NCBI RefSeq assembly: GCF_000003605.2
Contig: NW_003119933.1
Span: 148,666 to 212,665 of the forward strand
Origin: Saccoglossus kowalevskii
Lineage: Eukaryota > Hemichordata > Enteropneusta > Harrimaniidae
Direction of reading: 5' to 3'
DNA: 64,000 nt
This document shows, piece by piece, positions 37,401 to 48,299 of this stretch (positions are counted from its first letter, which is position 1; each line of letters opens with the position of its first letter). The translations under genes were made by a program, and so were the position numbers. The notes below the pieces were generated by a model. The model worked only from the letters and a program-made list of their open reading frames with translations, was not told the DNA's origin and did no database searches.

Positions 37401-40400
37401 ACGAAATGCAAGACGTCGAGTGTCTGTTGTGAGAAGTGTTACCATTTATTTGCCTGGACATGTCATTGTTATGTTAGGAAACAGACAAATAACGGTAAGA
37501 CAATAATAACATGATGTCAATGATTGCTACTCGTTTCTTCATCACCCGATTTCAACATCGACTTGTTGCCGATAACAATATGTGGAACTGTGGAGCATCG
37601 CATTAAAAGTTTGTGAATATTCCTTTTGTAGATTGATGGGGAGTCAGTATCTCGACCATACTCACTTGGGCACTGCTCCATTGATAGAGCTGGTGTTTTC
37701 ACATGCCCGGGTTTGTTCTGGGTGAGATACAGGGGCATTAACGCTTTCATCGGAATAGACTATTCGCTTAAGGGTACTACTAGAGGATTATGTGGCGACT
37801 GCGATGGCGATATAACCAATGATTTCCGTATGCCAAATGGTGTAATTACTACTAACAGAGTGGAGTTCGGTAACAGCTGGAAGTCAGAGTATGACGACGC
37901 GTGAGTGGATATTTGTATTATTATACATATTATATATATTATTATAAGTCTGTATTATTAGTTCGCACTATTCTTTGTGATGTTGCTGATGATAATGATT
38001 GTTATTTTTTACTAGATGCCCCGATGAGGTAGATGATGCCGATTGTCCGGATACAGGCGACGACCTAGTCTTGCACCAGGCTAAATGCGATTTCTTGATC
38101 GATCCCAATGGCGTGTTTAGTGAATGTATTCCGGTTATAGACCCGTCATTTTATTTCGATTCATGTTGGTATGACGTGTGCATAACCGAGGACGACAATA
38201 TAATTTGTGATTACCTTCAGCTATACTACGAAGACTGTCGAGACTCTGGTATCGATGTCGACATTTCCGAATTCAGAGATATGTCAACCGGTTTATGTCG
38301 TAAGTTAATATACAATTTCGAAATGTACATTAATACCTATATACAATATAAATCTTAGTGACGTCTTAACATCTTTTTTGGGGGTGCTAATAAAAAATCT
38401 TAACCTGCATTTTATTAAATCTTTTTTTTTTTGCACGTAGCTTTGACATGTCCAGCTAACAGCCATTACAGTACTTGTGTATGTGAACAGTCGTGCGGAA
38501 GTTTTGAGTATTGTATACCTGCGTATTGCATAGACGGTTGCCAATGTGATGATGGATACGTACGAGAGGGCCCTGACTGCATACCTGAGACTGAATGTGG
38601 ATGTACAGTACTTGGGGAATACCACCCAGTAAGTGCATACGTTTCTGTAACAAATTTGCGTGGAAGAGAAGGGGAAAACAACAAGGTTCTCAAATCTTGC
38701 ATGGTCTTGAATTCACAAAATATTTTCTTATCGTTTTAATCATTCTCATGGGTTCATTTTTGTGAATACTCAAATCTCATCTGTGATACTGTGGGGATTG
38801 TATAAATAAGTCTAACAAAATAAAAAACAGACAATGTACGTTATAATGCTAAACCGATAAGGTCACAAATTAGATTTTTTGTTTCTCACAATAGCTTGGC
38901 GACACATGGACCAACGACGACTGTTCAGTTGTTTGTGTTTGTCGCGAAGATGGCGTTGAGTGCCTATTCAATGAATGTGAGGAACTGGAATTTTGCGGTG
39001 TTGATGAGGGTCAACTGGGATGCCATTGTAGATATGGTCTTGATGAGAACGGCGAATGCAAGGGTAAGATGATTTGTCGAATGGCATGTTCAAATTATTT
39101 AATTATAGCTATAGGTAATGTATTATGTATAATTGGTGATCGCTATTAAATCGTTCATTTTGATTGTTTTAATATATTGATAATTTATCATTAATAATCT
39201 GTTTTTCCTTTCTTTCAAATCTCTGTATATCAGAGCCATGCGACGGTAAGTGGCTTTCCTGTTATTTTATGGACACAAAATAATGATATACATAAACCAT
39301 TAAGTTGTTTTACATAAATTTGTCTACAATCATTTACACAACAATATCACGTCTTCGAATTGTCACTAGGTTTTAATTACTACAGCACGTGCCTGTTTTT
39401 TTGTTTTTTTTTGCAGAGTTGCCACCGGATATAACGTGTCCATATGATATGATAGAAATTGATTTTGATAATGATGGCACTGCGACTGTTACTGTTATAT
39501 TGCCTACCGCCACCGATGAAAACGATGTATTAGTAACATGTGACATTATGGGCACTGTTGAGTTAGATGTTGGAGTTACAACTATCACCTGTGTCGCCGT
39601 TGACTCTTATCTCAACAGCGCTACATGTAGCTATACTGTCAAAGTTGGTGAGCAAAAATACGTAATTCATTTCTTTCTCCCTTTTATTTTGCTGACAATT
39701 TTACTTTATATACTAAGGTATAGATGCATGTTCGTGGGATTGATTGGACAGTTCTCGTATCACATGATAATGATTAAATCGTGTTTAAAATGTTCCACTG
39801 GTGTAGAGATCCACAATAGCAACAATGTCAATCCAATACCGAGTAAATAAAAAAAGGCTACAACAGTTAGAGCTGCGAGTGTCCACAAATCCATGCCTTG
39901 AATAATCTTAGAAAATGTTCTTTTATTAAAATTGTGAAATATCGGCTTTTGTGACATCGGAATTGTGTCGTTGCAATAACAAAATTATAATTGTTATAAT
40001 TGGCATACAATCATAAATCTTGCATCTTTAATACAATTATATATTCTTCATTTTTTCTATCATATCATTCCTCGCAAATGTCTAGACATCAATTTCTTTT
40101 ACTTGTTACCCACTCGCTTGAAAACTATGATTAATATATCCACTGTCTAATTACTTATCCTAACATTATTGCTCTTCTTTTTTTCAGTGAAGGGAATACA
40201 TGAGGTGCAATTACCATGTACCAAATATCTGTTCTACTTAAAGAATAAGTCTCAACACTTTGCCAAACATTTCTGTGAATCGGAGATGTCTCATCTTGCG
40301 ACGATCCCTAACAGAGCAGTCAACAATCTTTTGGTGGACTACATTGAATCAGACAGCAGTCTTCGAGATTTCTGCTACTGGTTTGGCGCTGTTAATGTTG

Positions 40401-40708
40401 ACGATGACGAATACTGGACGTACACTCACGAGGACAGATCAGTTTGTTACAACAATTGGGGACCTGGTCAACCGAACCAATACAATGAACGAGACTGCGG
40501 ACTCTTCTGGTAAATTATTATTTCTTCGTGTATGATTGATTGTTTTTTGCTATTTAAAATAATAATAAATATTCTATATGTGTAGGTTGCCATCTAATAA
40601 TATTATTCAATTTGTCTTTTATTTAGGTCTGGTACTTCGAGTGAGATGCGAATGTGGAAGACCCAGAAATGTGCGTATGAAAACGCGTTTATCTGTGAAA
40701 AACCATGA
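18753..40708 (+). CDS. Giant secreted HYR / VWD-C8-TIL / C-type lectin protein
   Basis: I assembled 42 coding exons totalling 9,459 nt (3,152 residues), every junction in frame. Exons: 18753-18851, 19310-19400, 19672-20094, 20532-20576, 20688-20926, 21071-21363, 21592-21878, 21974-22170, 22720-22900; 24 HYR exons (listed in the array entry); 37268-37494, 37632-37900, 38016-38299, 38441-38628, 38895-39063, 39234-39245, 39417-39647, 40188-40509, 40627-40708. Domain order: signal peptide, RGKR site, CTLD (about 68-203), VWD (221-396), C8 (400-490), TIL (495-555), E/VWC-like (560-617), HYR 1-24 (619-2558), VWD-C8-TIL-E (2560-2936), HYR 25 (2943-3018), CTLD (3019-3152). No transmembrane segment or GPI tail is seen, so it should be secreted. 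HYR arrays occur in sea urchin hyalin, and VWD-C8-TIL cassettes in mucins, FCGBP and zonadhesin. An adhesive matrix, mucus or defence role is inferred. A missed or optional exon is possible, notably at the gap in intron 18. Confidence 0.85.
19672..20094 (+). other. Exon of N-terminal C-type lectin domain
   Basis: A single phase 1-1 exon encodes the whole domain. It has the paired cysteines (CALTD, DNCYR, AGCAA, DFCGF, TPCSD, YICKG), the WIGL-like FWVGA, a WAW core and the closing RGYIC. The usual EPN/QPD sugar-binding tripeptide is replaced by R-P-E and no WND motif follows. Classical calcium-dependent sugar binding is therefore doubtful, though the fold looks intact. Confidence 0.85.
20688..22900 (+). 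other. First VWD-C8-TIL-E cassette (exons 5-9)
   Basis: Exons 5-6 encode VWD, opening [16 protein letters not shown] and closing [17 protein letters not shown]. Exon 7 encodes a C8 domain ([22 protein letters not shown]). Exon 8 encodes TIL ([11 protein letters not shown] to ETNCGC), and exon 9 a cysteine-rich E/VWC-like module. The first VWD has GEPH where self-cleaving VWD domains have GDPH. The C-G-S-C in the GLCGSC region resembles the CxxC of assembling mucin D domains. A short linker exon (20532-20576) joins it to the lectin domain. Confidence 0.85.
29040..29575. repeat. Short tandem repeat array around the second gap
   Basis: Intron 18 of the HYR gene holds diverged copies of a unit containing ACCCTGTATTATT, AACC and TGTTAAAATAAT on both sides of the N run. 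The array lies between HYR 9 and HYR 10, so collapsed copies or a hidden exon are possible. Confidence 0.5.
29370..29500. other. Assembly gap (N run)
   Basis: 131 undetermined bases in intron 18 of the HYR gene, within a tandem-repeat stretch. The flanking exons join in frame, but a complete phase 1-1 exon could still be missing without breaking the frame. Confidence 0.95.
30930..31110. repeat. Palindrome-rich repeat fragment in intron 21
   Basis: CAACATTGATTCAACATC and CAACGTTGATTCTATGTTG lie close together and form near-palindromic arms. This is typical of the ends of some DNA transposons. Only a short fragment is visible and I do not assign a family. Confidence 0.35.
36480..37170 (+). repeat. 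Imperfect repeat array with CCATCTTTGATCC units in intron 33
   Basis: CCATCTTTGATCC and variants occur near 36580, 36635, 36828, 36953 and 37050, separated by similar spacers containing ATGTATGTACCAA-TTTGAA and AAGATGGC-GC. The array ends in a GACGACAGACGGATAG stretch. A related fragment lies near 43000-43130, so this is a dispersed family. Confidence 0.55.
37268..39063 (+). other. Second VWD-C8-TIL-E cassette (exons 34-38)
   Basis: Exons 37268-37494 and 37632-37900 encode VWD, opening [16 protein letters not shown] and closing [15 protein letters not shown]. Exon 38016-38299 encodes C8 ([14 protein letters not shown]). Exon 38441-38628 encodes TIL ([11 protein letters not shown] to ETECGC), and 38895-39063 the E/VWC-like module. 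Exon borders and phases match the first cassette one for one, so the whole five-exon block was duplicated. Here the VWD has a true GDPH (37288-37299) and its GLCG loop is C-G-D-C. Confidence 0.85.
39234..39245 (+). other. 12-nt micro-exon (E-P-C-D-G)
   Basis: Between the E-module exon and HYR 25, AGCCATGCGACG is bounded by TATCAG and GTAAGT. With the flanking phase 1 bases it encodes E-P-C-D-G. Phases are compatible with inclusion or skipping. Strong borders support it, but it is short enough to arise by chance; RNA reads would settle it. Confidence 0.6.
39417..39647 (+). other. Exon of HYR domain 25
   Basis: A single phase 1-1 exon encoding a lone HYR domain after the second VWD cassette. 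It keeps the opening (PPDITCP) and ITCVAV, but lacks the FxCG cysteine, and has D-F-D-N-D-G where other domains have D-C-D-x-D-G. It is most like HYR 1, 10, 13 and 16. Confidence 0.85.
40188..40708 (+). other. Exons of C-terminal C-type lectin domain
   Basis: Two exons (40188-40509 and 40627-40708) encode the domain and the stop codon. It shows the WIGL-like YWFGAV, then [14 protein letters not shown] with a Q-P-N tripeptide, and the closing AFICEKP. QPN sits where EPN or QPD bind calcium and sugar, but the WND motif is replaced by W-K-T. This copy looks closer to a ligand-binding lectin than the N-terminal one. Unlike that copy it is split by an intron. Confidence 0.85.
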
Positions 40709-41399
40709 CGGGTGAGATTTATTTTCAATCTAATGATTTGTTCTTAAATTGTCTACAACTATTCCAAATCTCAATATGGGTTTATTTATCTATTTCTTGA
40801 ACACGGCTCCCCACAACTTACTGTTTCCCCTATGTTTCTTATTACAGGTGACATGGAAGAAGCTTTTTGAAATTGTAGACAGTGTACACAGAATTAATCG
40901 TATAGAATACTACTGAGTTGTAATTTTTTTTTTAGAATTAGATTAAACTGATTTTGAAACCTGAGAATTCTATCTACTGTTTCATTTTGCGAATTTGTAG
41001 TTATGTTAATGCGTGGAACATATATGATGTGGGGCATACTAATCAGATTATGTAATCGCTGTCAATGATGACAAAGTTCCCGCCAAATAATAATATATTT
41101 ATCAACACATAATGTAGCACTCACCAGAATTAACGCCTAATCAAGATTCTACAAAATTAATCTAACAATTAAATTTATGTTGGCAACTACATACCAGAAA
41201 TGCAATATACGCCCTCTCATATATACTAGTAGTTTCTAATCCTGCCACTTTTGATGTGACTAGAAACACGTTATCTGCATAGGGAACTTCCAAGAAAATC
41301 TTTATCAGTAATAGACAGATAGATGCGGTGGGATTGCAGACTTATTAAGCATTGCTGCACAGTAATATTGGAGGATCTTGGTTAAAGGCAGATACAAAC
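40709..41399. other. 3' flank of the HYR gene
   Basis: No further coding exon is seen. AT-rich sequence with no clear AATAAA close to the stop codon; the polyadenylation site was not identified. Confidence 0.45.
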
Positions 41400-41439
41400 A
41401 TATTCATTTTGCCACCCCCCCTGCATATCCCAGGTAACA

Positions 41440-42370
41440 CCGAAACCAAATCTAAACAGCTCCGTTACAGTATATGCCCAGCACGTGTAACTCTTTTTTC
41501 TGCCATTTCAAATTGGTAATTATAATATACAACATTTAATATACGACGTCTTGTCAAGATCCAACTAACAATACGAAACATCCTTGGGGTTCTACCAAAT
41601 TGACCAAGTGCAGTGGTGTTACAGGAATTATAACCAAAATTTAGTATATATTTTTCAAGAAGAGATACTAGTGTAGACTTTTCAACATGGAATCCGCAAA
41701 TTTCACAACTATAATTCATTATTGGTACGATTTTGACGTCAAAAATCTTCAGAGCAATGTTAATTTTATATTCTTAAAATCTTTTTTTTTTTGCACTATG
41801 CATCACTTCACTCACACCACTTGTCAGAGCATGCAGAGCGCGTGTCAACAAACCCGATAATGAAAATGTTATACCTAAATAATTAAAATATGAGACGACT
41901 TCTACCCTTACCCCGTCAATATACCAATATACCAATCTATTTCTAAACACTATAATTTCAGACTCGTTGGCATTGACTTGAAGCTTTTATTTTTGACAGT
42001 AAACGCATAATTAATCCAACTTACTTTGCAACCCGGATAAATAATCGGCACAAAGCAGATAAAGTCATTTCAACATTCCTACATATACCTCGTTGTAAAA
42101 CCCACTTTCCAGTATGTCGCCTATAACATCAACGGAAAGATTGAATAAAAGAGGGGACAATGTGGAGCCTTGTTGTACACCATAAATACAATTAAAAAAG
42201 ACTGTTATACCAGCAGGTGACTTTACATTGCTATACATTGATTTTATAACTGTTAATACTTTGCAATTCATAATAAGTGTGATAAGTTTATAAAACATCA
42301 CGTTGTGTAAATCTTATCAAATGCTTTTTCGAAATCAATAAAGGCACAAAACAACCGGGTTTCGTGCTTC
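41440..42370 (-). mobile_element. 5'-truncated, decayed LINE (reverse transcriptase and C-terminal region)
   Basis: Read on the minus strand, 42370-42065 encodes FIDFEKAFDKI (RT motif A), IKSMYSNVKS and GVQQGSTLSPLLFNL (RT motif B). Further on, 41990-41465 encodes a stretch with VNANESEIIVFRN, FNYLGI and NTTALGQFGRTPRMFRI, typical of the C-terminal part of CR1/L2-type or related LINEs. The reading frame is broken by several shifts and stops and no endonuclease is seen, so this is an inactive relic. Confidence 0.75.
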
Positions 42371-43380
42371 AAAATATAAACGTTACCAACTATGCTTCGG
42401 CAATGGGACAATATACATAAGTCAAATTTGATAACAGAATGGAACATTTTGCCAATAATAGGAATGTCACAAGGTAAATCTTACGGCGAGGTTCTATGGT
42501 GTGCTAGAATTGCAAACGTAATACAGAAATACAACAACCAAAATAAAGTACAGGCACTGATCTTGTGGTTGGGTTCTTTACTCCAATATACACATTATAA
42601 AAATGTATAGGTATATTGGAATTGATTCTAGGAGAGAACACGCACACCTGTAACAAACATACACGCACTTCAAGAAAGATCTCAAATAATATTGGTAATA
42701 CACATCGTAATATGTGACCATAAATGATTACAGTTACAATTACAAGAAGCCGTACATATACACGAATTGGTGACGTCACAAAATACATGCGCTTTAATCA
42801 GGGTCGTTTGTTCGGTATATATTATACACATTAGTATATATAAATTACAATAAAGATACTAAAGACATTGTAAGTGCAACAGATCACATGACAATATAAT
42901 GATAATAAAGGTAACAAATCCTAGCTTAACAGTTAAACAGAACAATCATATAGTCAGTCAGGTCACGCCGCCAAGGGTCACGCACTTCGACGCAACATTA
43001 TACTCAATATATGTACCAAGTTTGAAAATAATTGTCATGGCCGAGACTCAAAATCGGAATGGCAGAAGTCTTTGATTTTAATGCATTTCTAACATTAAAA
43101 TGGCAGCTATTCGGCCATCTTCAGTCTGTTACTCAAGCAAATATATGAACACATAATATTTGAAAATACAATTATTTGATCGTTCAACACAAAAGAAACG
43201 AAAAGAACGCATCCCAATTAGAAATCGAGAGGACGGCAGCGAAAAGAAAGTTAGGACTTATTTGGGTGAATTTTAAAGCGATATAGTTGACAACAACAAT
43301 CGTAGTGACCATAAAAGAAAGTTTTATGATTTACCCATGTCCTCAAAACTATTTGTGTCTGCCAATTATCATTCTAGTGT
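42371..43380. other. Intergenic region with repeat fragment
   Basis: No gene seen. About 43000-43130 resembles the CCATCTT / AATATGTACCAAGTTTGAA repeat family found in intron 33 of the HYR gene. Confidence 0.4.
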
Positions 43381-43389
43381 CAAATAGTC

Positions 43390-43610
43390 TCGCCATTGTC
43401 GTCGAGTGACTGACCAACAGTTCAACAGACCATAACCCAAGTCCAATTGAACAGCTCGTTTGTGCCCAGTCTCCACGCCAGCCACGCCTCAAATTATTAT
43501 CTGGAGAGCTCCAGGAAGATTTAAGACACCATTCCAATGATGCAAACTATATCTTCGTCGAAATGTGCTACGTAAATACAAAACAAACTCCGAGGAGAAA
43601 TAAAACGTAG
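43390..43610 (+). mobile_element. Tc1/mariner-like transposase remnant (3' part)
   Basis: The + strand encodes a short stretch with NPSPIEQL, then QSPRQPRLKLLSGELQEDL, resembling the SPDLNPIEHLWD and following helix of Tc1-type transposases. Only the end of the gene is left and it is decayed. The similarity is short, so the call is tentative. Confidence 0.4.
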
Positions 43611-44519
43611 AGGTCTGCCATATTGGACACTTCTGACGTAATAAAGTAGAACGCTTTAGGCCGGCTTAAATGATGACGTTTTGACTGTGTGAAAGCGAAC
43701 GTTTAATCTTATTTATTCAAGAAACAAAGCAAAAAACATTCGGCCGGCCTTAGACAAGATAAATGTGGAAAAGGATTGAATATCTAGATTAAATAACACA
43801 TGATGCACAATCTTTTCAAAGTGAGTATAAATGTCGTGAAACAAAACTATAATATAACAATTGAAAATAAAATACTAGCCAGATTTGAAAAAGGTGGAAA
43901 AACTACACTTTCTTATTTATCCTCATAATGTTACGTGATACGTCTAACAATAGTTTTATTTCAGCCAAATTATAACCATCTCTTGCAAATTGCACTTGTT
44001 AATTACACCAAAATTGATCTTTGTTGATATTCAATAGTGATTGGTAATATTCTCAAATTTGAAGATGACAATTTCAAGTGAACTTCAACCAATATCTTAA
44101 CAAATATACATAGAACACGAACAAAAATCACAAACTGGTTAATATAATAACAAAGTTTGAAAGTAATTGGATAATAACTGTTCGGGTTATTTGTGACCAC
44201 AATAAAGTTTGACGACGGAGTCCATGACAACTACAGCAATATTAAGGAGGAAAGACAGACAACAATCCTCCAGAACAAAACTAACATGCACACAATGTAT
44301 AAAAGTTACAATTGCTATTATGAACTTGAAATTGTTTTTTGTTTGTTATATTATTTCTTTCTGAAAACATACTTCTCCATTTTCGATTTTACTACTACTA
44401 TATAATCAATTCAATCTAGCTAATATATAATTCCTTTATAGTCATGCACTTGAATTGAGCACCAGTGAGTGCTATGAACTTGAAGCACAAATCCTGGTTT
44501 CGTACACTTAACCCATACA
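43611..44519. other. Intergenic region and 3' flank of the sulfotransferase gene
   Basis: AT-rich sequence. No gene recognised. It should include the 3' UTR of the minus-strand sulfotransferase, but I did not find a clear polyadenylation signal near the stop. Confidence 0.4.
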
Positions 44520-45284
44520 TTATTCATTAGGTTTAATACACATTTCATATAAGGAATCATAAATAGGGATAGCTGCTTCTATGCTCGCTCGTAATGAATC
44601 TGGTAACACTGACAAATCGACATTGTGTTCCTCTCTGGGAATGAAACCCTGACTTTGCTTGACATTTGAGTAAGCTATTTTTAAAGCACCATTCCAAACA
44701 GGGTCCCAGTGATCAGTGTTGTTTTGTTTCCAGTGCAGCATCGAGACATTGAACTCAATGCCAACCTTCTCACAGACAGTTGGCAGAATCTTCTCAGGAT
44801 ACCGTGAGAGATCGTGGGCATCAATAACAACAGGATCATGGCAATTTGTTTTGGTTAAATAATTAAATATGTTGTGAAGTTCTTTCAGACCGCCACAGTA
44901 AGGCACTTCATCAGACACTCCACCAGACACATCGAGTACCATTTTTCTATAGCTGGGAATGCTGTATCGAGGATCACGGACAAGAAAAATAGGCGTATAA
45001 CCCATTGGGTATAGCTCTTTGTAGAGACAGCTTGTTTCTTTCCATACGACTATATCTTTACCTAGATTTGCATCCTCGAGCATTAGTTTGATCTCCATAA
45101 ATCTAGATCTGTAACCGCGAATTTCGGCAAAAGATGTAGTCCTTCGGTTAAACCTCACCTCCACAGATCTGTAAGGTGCATGGATAATGGTTGTGTCTTG
45201 TCTATTATTGAAGCTGAATTCCAAAGCTGTTGACAATGATCTCGGGTGAGCCAATATAGCGATACGAGTATTATGGTATAGCAT
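44520..45284 (-). CDS. P-loop sulfotransferase-family protein
   Basis: A 254-residue open frame in one exon. The start is set at the ATG at 45284. The frame is open further upstream but reaches only a GTG, and a possible acceptor (CATTCCAG) just upstream means a spliced 5' exon cannot be excluded. Residues 11-19 (LAHPRSLST) match the 5'-phosphosulfate loop, and 100-111 (FLVRDPRYSIPS) the 3'-phosphate-binding RDPR..S motif of PAPS-dependent sulfotransferases. The motif style fits the group often labelled branched-chain-aminotransferase-like sulfotransferases in invertebrate deuterostomes and fish. It should transfer sulfate from PAPS, with unknown acceptor. There is no signal peptide from this start, so it is probably cytosolic. 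Confidence 0.75.
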   Translation of the reverse strand: MLYHNTRIAILAHPRSLSTALEFSFNNRQDTTIIHAPYRSVEVRFNRRTTSFAEIRGYRSRFMEIKLMLEDANLGKDIVVWKETSCLYKELYPMGYTPIFLVRDPRYSIPSYRKMVLDVSGGVSDEVPYCGGLKELHNIFNYLTKTNCHDPVVIDAHDLSRYPEKILPTVCEKVGIEFNVSMLHWKQNNTDHWDPVWNGALKIAYSNVKQSQGFIPREEHNVDLSVLPDSLRASIEAAIPIYDSLYEMCIKPNE

Positions 45285-48200
45285 TCTCCTGTTAAGTAAT
45301 GCCCCTGGAATGGTAAATTGTAAATATACATAAACAAGACAAAACACTCGGTTTACGAAGATTTGCACAGGTCAGGGGTGCGGGCCTCAACTCATTTTCT
45401 GGTTTTGTCATGGTTCGGTTTATGTATACTTCAAGTTGCCCATGGGGTATTGGCAAAATCATGTCACAGCGCTATTCTAAAACTCTGTTGGGTGGATTGG
45501 AGCTGACATTCAAGCATGACCTGCATTGAAACTGCTTTCTCGCGTAACCCTGGTACAATATATATGATTGTGTGTATCAATTGTCAGAAAGACGCCCTTA
45601 AATCTATCGACATTGTTATGTAAATCACAGAGTTTGTGTTACTGGAAGTAATATGTATTGAGAACGTACGTTGACACTCCTTGCGCTCTATTACGTACAC
45701 ACTACTACCGAGGAGATTCCTCCCAAACAATCAGGTCTTGGTGTCCGTAATTGCGGTCATAGATAGTACAACGTTTTGGGCGAATATATGACCCCAAATA
45801 TGATTATTAAAGCGAGATACCTGCGAAAACACTGCAGCTACGTCATTCACTCACATATCTCATAAGATGAATCACGAGACACAGTTTTTGAACTTTGATA
45901 CAGTCGAACTCGTCGCCAGTGAATGAAAGTGACCCACTTTCTTTTTCTTTAATGTCAAATACGCTTAACTATGCGTTATGCAAACTACCTGTGATTGCGA
46001 GCTGTTATCAGTTTATACTATGCTATGTAAATGAATGATTTCATCTGACTAATGTGTGATTCTTTATCATAAATAAATCACTTGTGTACAACACATAATT
46101 CGATCATTATAATAACACGATCCAGATGCCTTGTTGCACATGTTATGATACAAAACAGTTATTATAATGAATGCATTTGTTCTGTTATTTAAAAAAAAAA
46201 AAATTAAAACATTTTGGAATTACGTAGTTTTTAAGTAATTACAAGTTAATTACAAATTAATTGACGTTTTGATTAAATTTCATTTCATAATTATAAAATG
46301 TGAAAAAAAAAACACATTCCAAATGACGTAATTGAATGTATAACAATATATATTATTCATTATTTAGTACTATTTAATGATATAATAATAATTTTATTTT
46401 TTCAAAAATTAAAAATACTATTTTAACATTTTGATCGATCTTACAACGCTATAATAATTAAGTTTTCAATCAGCAGCTGTGTAGCTGTCTACATGACATA
46501 GCAACTGCGACCCACATATTGTAAACTACCTTTTTTGCTTGGAATTTATTTTCACTTTTTTGCTGAAGGATTGATTCTGTAAAAATAAAATCCAACGAAT
46601 ATACCCTATATTTTACATTCAACTCATAAAAAAGTTGTGAAAGTAAATTAAATAAAAATCACGCAATAAGTTTGTTTCGAGCTAAAATAAAATATTTATT
46701 CATTACATAATGTTAAACTATCTGATTAATATTAATGTCAACTATAACGTTGATATCACAATGCCATTGTGATTTATAAAAATGTATATTTATAAAAAGA
46801 CCATAACTTTATTCCATTTACAGTACAGACTTTGAATAAATGTTTAGATACAATACGAGCTAAATTTTACAACCACAACAGCGTTATGAAACACGCATTC
46901 AAATACGCTTTCAAAATGGCATTCAGATACGCATTTAAAACACACAAAAAGATATATAGCATTTAATAAAATGCAATAAATAGAAAATTCAATGAATTTT
47001 AATTTTATTCAATATATATAATGTGTAGGGTAAGATTTAAAAACCCTTCTATATTTTATAGGGGATAATAACGAAATAGTAATGTCTATGAATTTTACTT
47101 TTTAAAATAGGTCTGAATTCTCATGAAAAATGCTGAATCCATCTTTTTTGTATTTTATTCCTACGTTAATTCATCTCTAAACTTAGTGATAATAATCGAC
47201 AATAATGAACATTCATATTTGTATTTGATTTTAAGCTTGCTAATACATTGAAAAGAATGACATTTGATATTTACTCATTGACTGGAAAGTAAACATAATA
47301 TCCCCCGTATGCATTGCGTCACCAGCAATAACATACATGTAATATTTAATACTCTTCGATCAAAATAACATGATGGTTGCTTTTCTCTTTGGTGGGCTTT
47401 CTACGCCACTCAAGAAACTCACCTTGGCCCCAATACTACTACAATAAATTATGGGGGTCATCGTTGGTAAAACAATAGCAAGTTTTGTCTGTTTTACTTA
47501 TTGTAAGTATCGATCTCCATATTTGAATGTAGTGCTTGGTAACAAAGGATAACAATACAGTCTCGCTTGAGACCGGCCGCCTGAGGCCAATATCAAGAAT
47601 GATCTTTCGAACAATAACAATCATTTTGTGCGATATTTCTTGATATTGGCCGAAGCCAAGGACAATTACTGTTTTACAGGTAAAACTGAGAGTCAAAACG
47701 CATACTTTTTGAGTCAAAATTACTCATCAGTAGAGAAACGGATTTGAAAGTTTCGTCCATCCCTTTTATCGTCAACCACATTGTTATTACATTAGAGGCC
47801 AATAATACACAACATTACGACAAGAAACGTGGATTGGCTATTATCAATATTTATCAATGAATCATGTGACTGCTTTTGACCAATAATATTGACTGTCTCA
47901 TACTTAAGGTATAATAAAAAATGATATATCGCTTCTCACGGAATCAGCAGAATTTTGGGGCAAATGTAGAATTCATAAGTGTATCTAATTATTCTGCGAA
48001 TTTCATAGCTCCATCGAAATCGACAACCCTTATTGTTACGATGACTAAATTTACATATTTGCATGTATTTAAATAATTAATAAATTGCATAGTCATGTAT
48101 ACAATAATTTAAAAACAGTTTTTACCACTGGTATCATTTTACTGGACGTCGAAAAATTGGTCATGAAATATTATGTGAATATTAAATAATCAATGCGACA

Positions 48201-48299
48201 ACTCCACTATTCATCTATCAATATGCAAATTAGTGTATACCTTTGTTCTAATTCTGAAATCAAAATGATCAATCAAATTAGTACTACTCAGTGATATGA
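45285..48299. other. AT-rich intergenic region
   Basis: No gene recognised. The stretch 46150-47100 is extremely AT-rich. Near 46892-46938 a 14-bp motif GCATTCAAATACGC is repeated with one change. A hairpin lies at 47585-47651 (separate entry). Confidence 0.5.
47585..47651. repeat. Inverted repeat, 15-bp perfect arms
   Basis: GGCCAATATCAAGAA at 47585-47599 is the exact reverse complement of 47637-47651, with a 37-bp loop. It could be the core of a small palindromic MITE or a cruciform-forming site. Confidence 0.55.

Noticed and set aside
42392-42610. Plus-strand open frame of 72 codons beside the first LINE
   Set aside because: Overlaps repeat-derived DNA and has no protein resemblance I can support.
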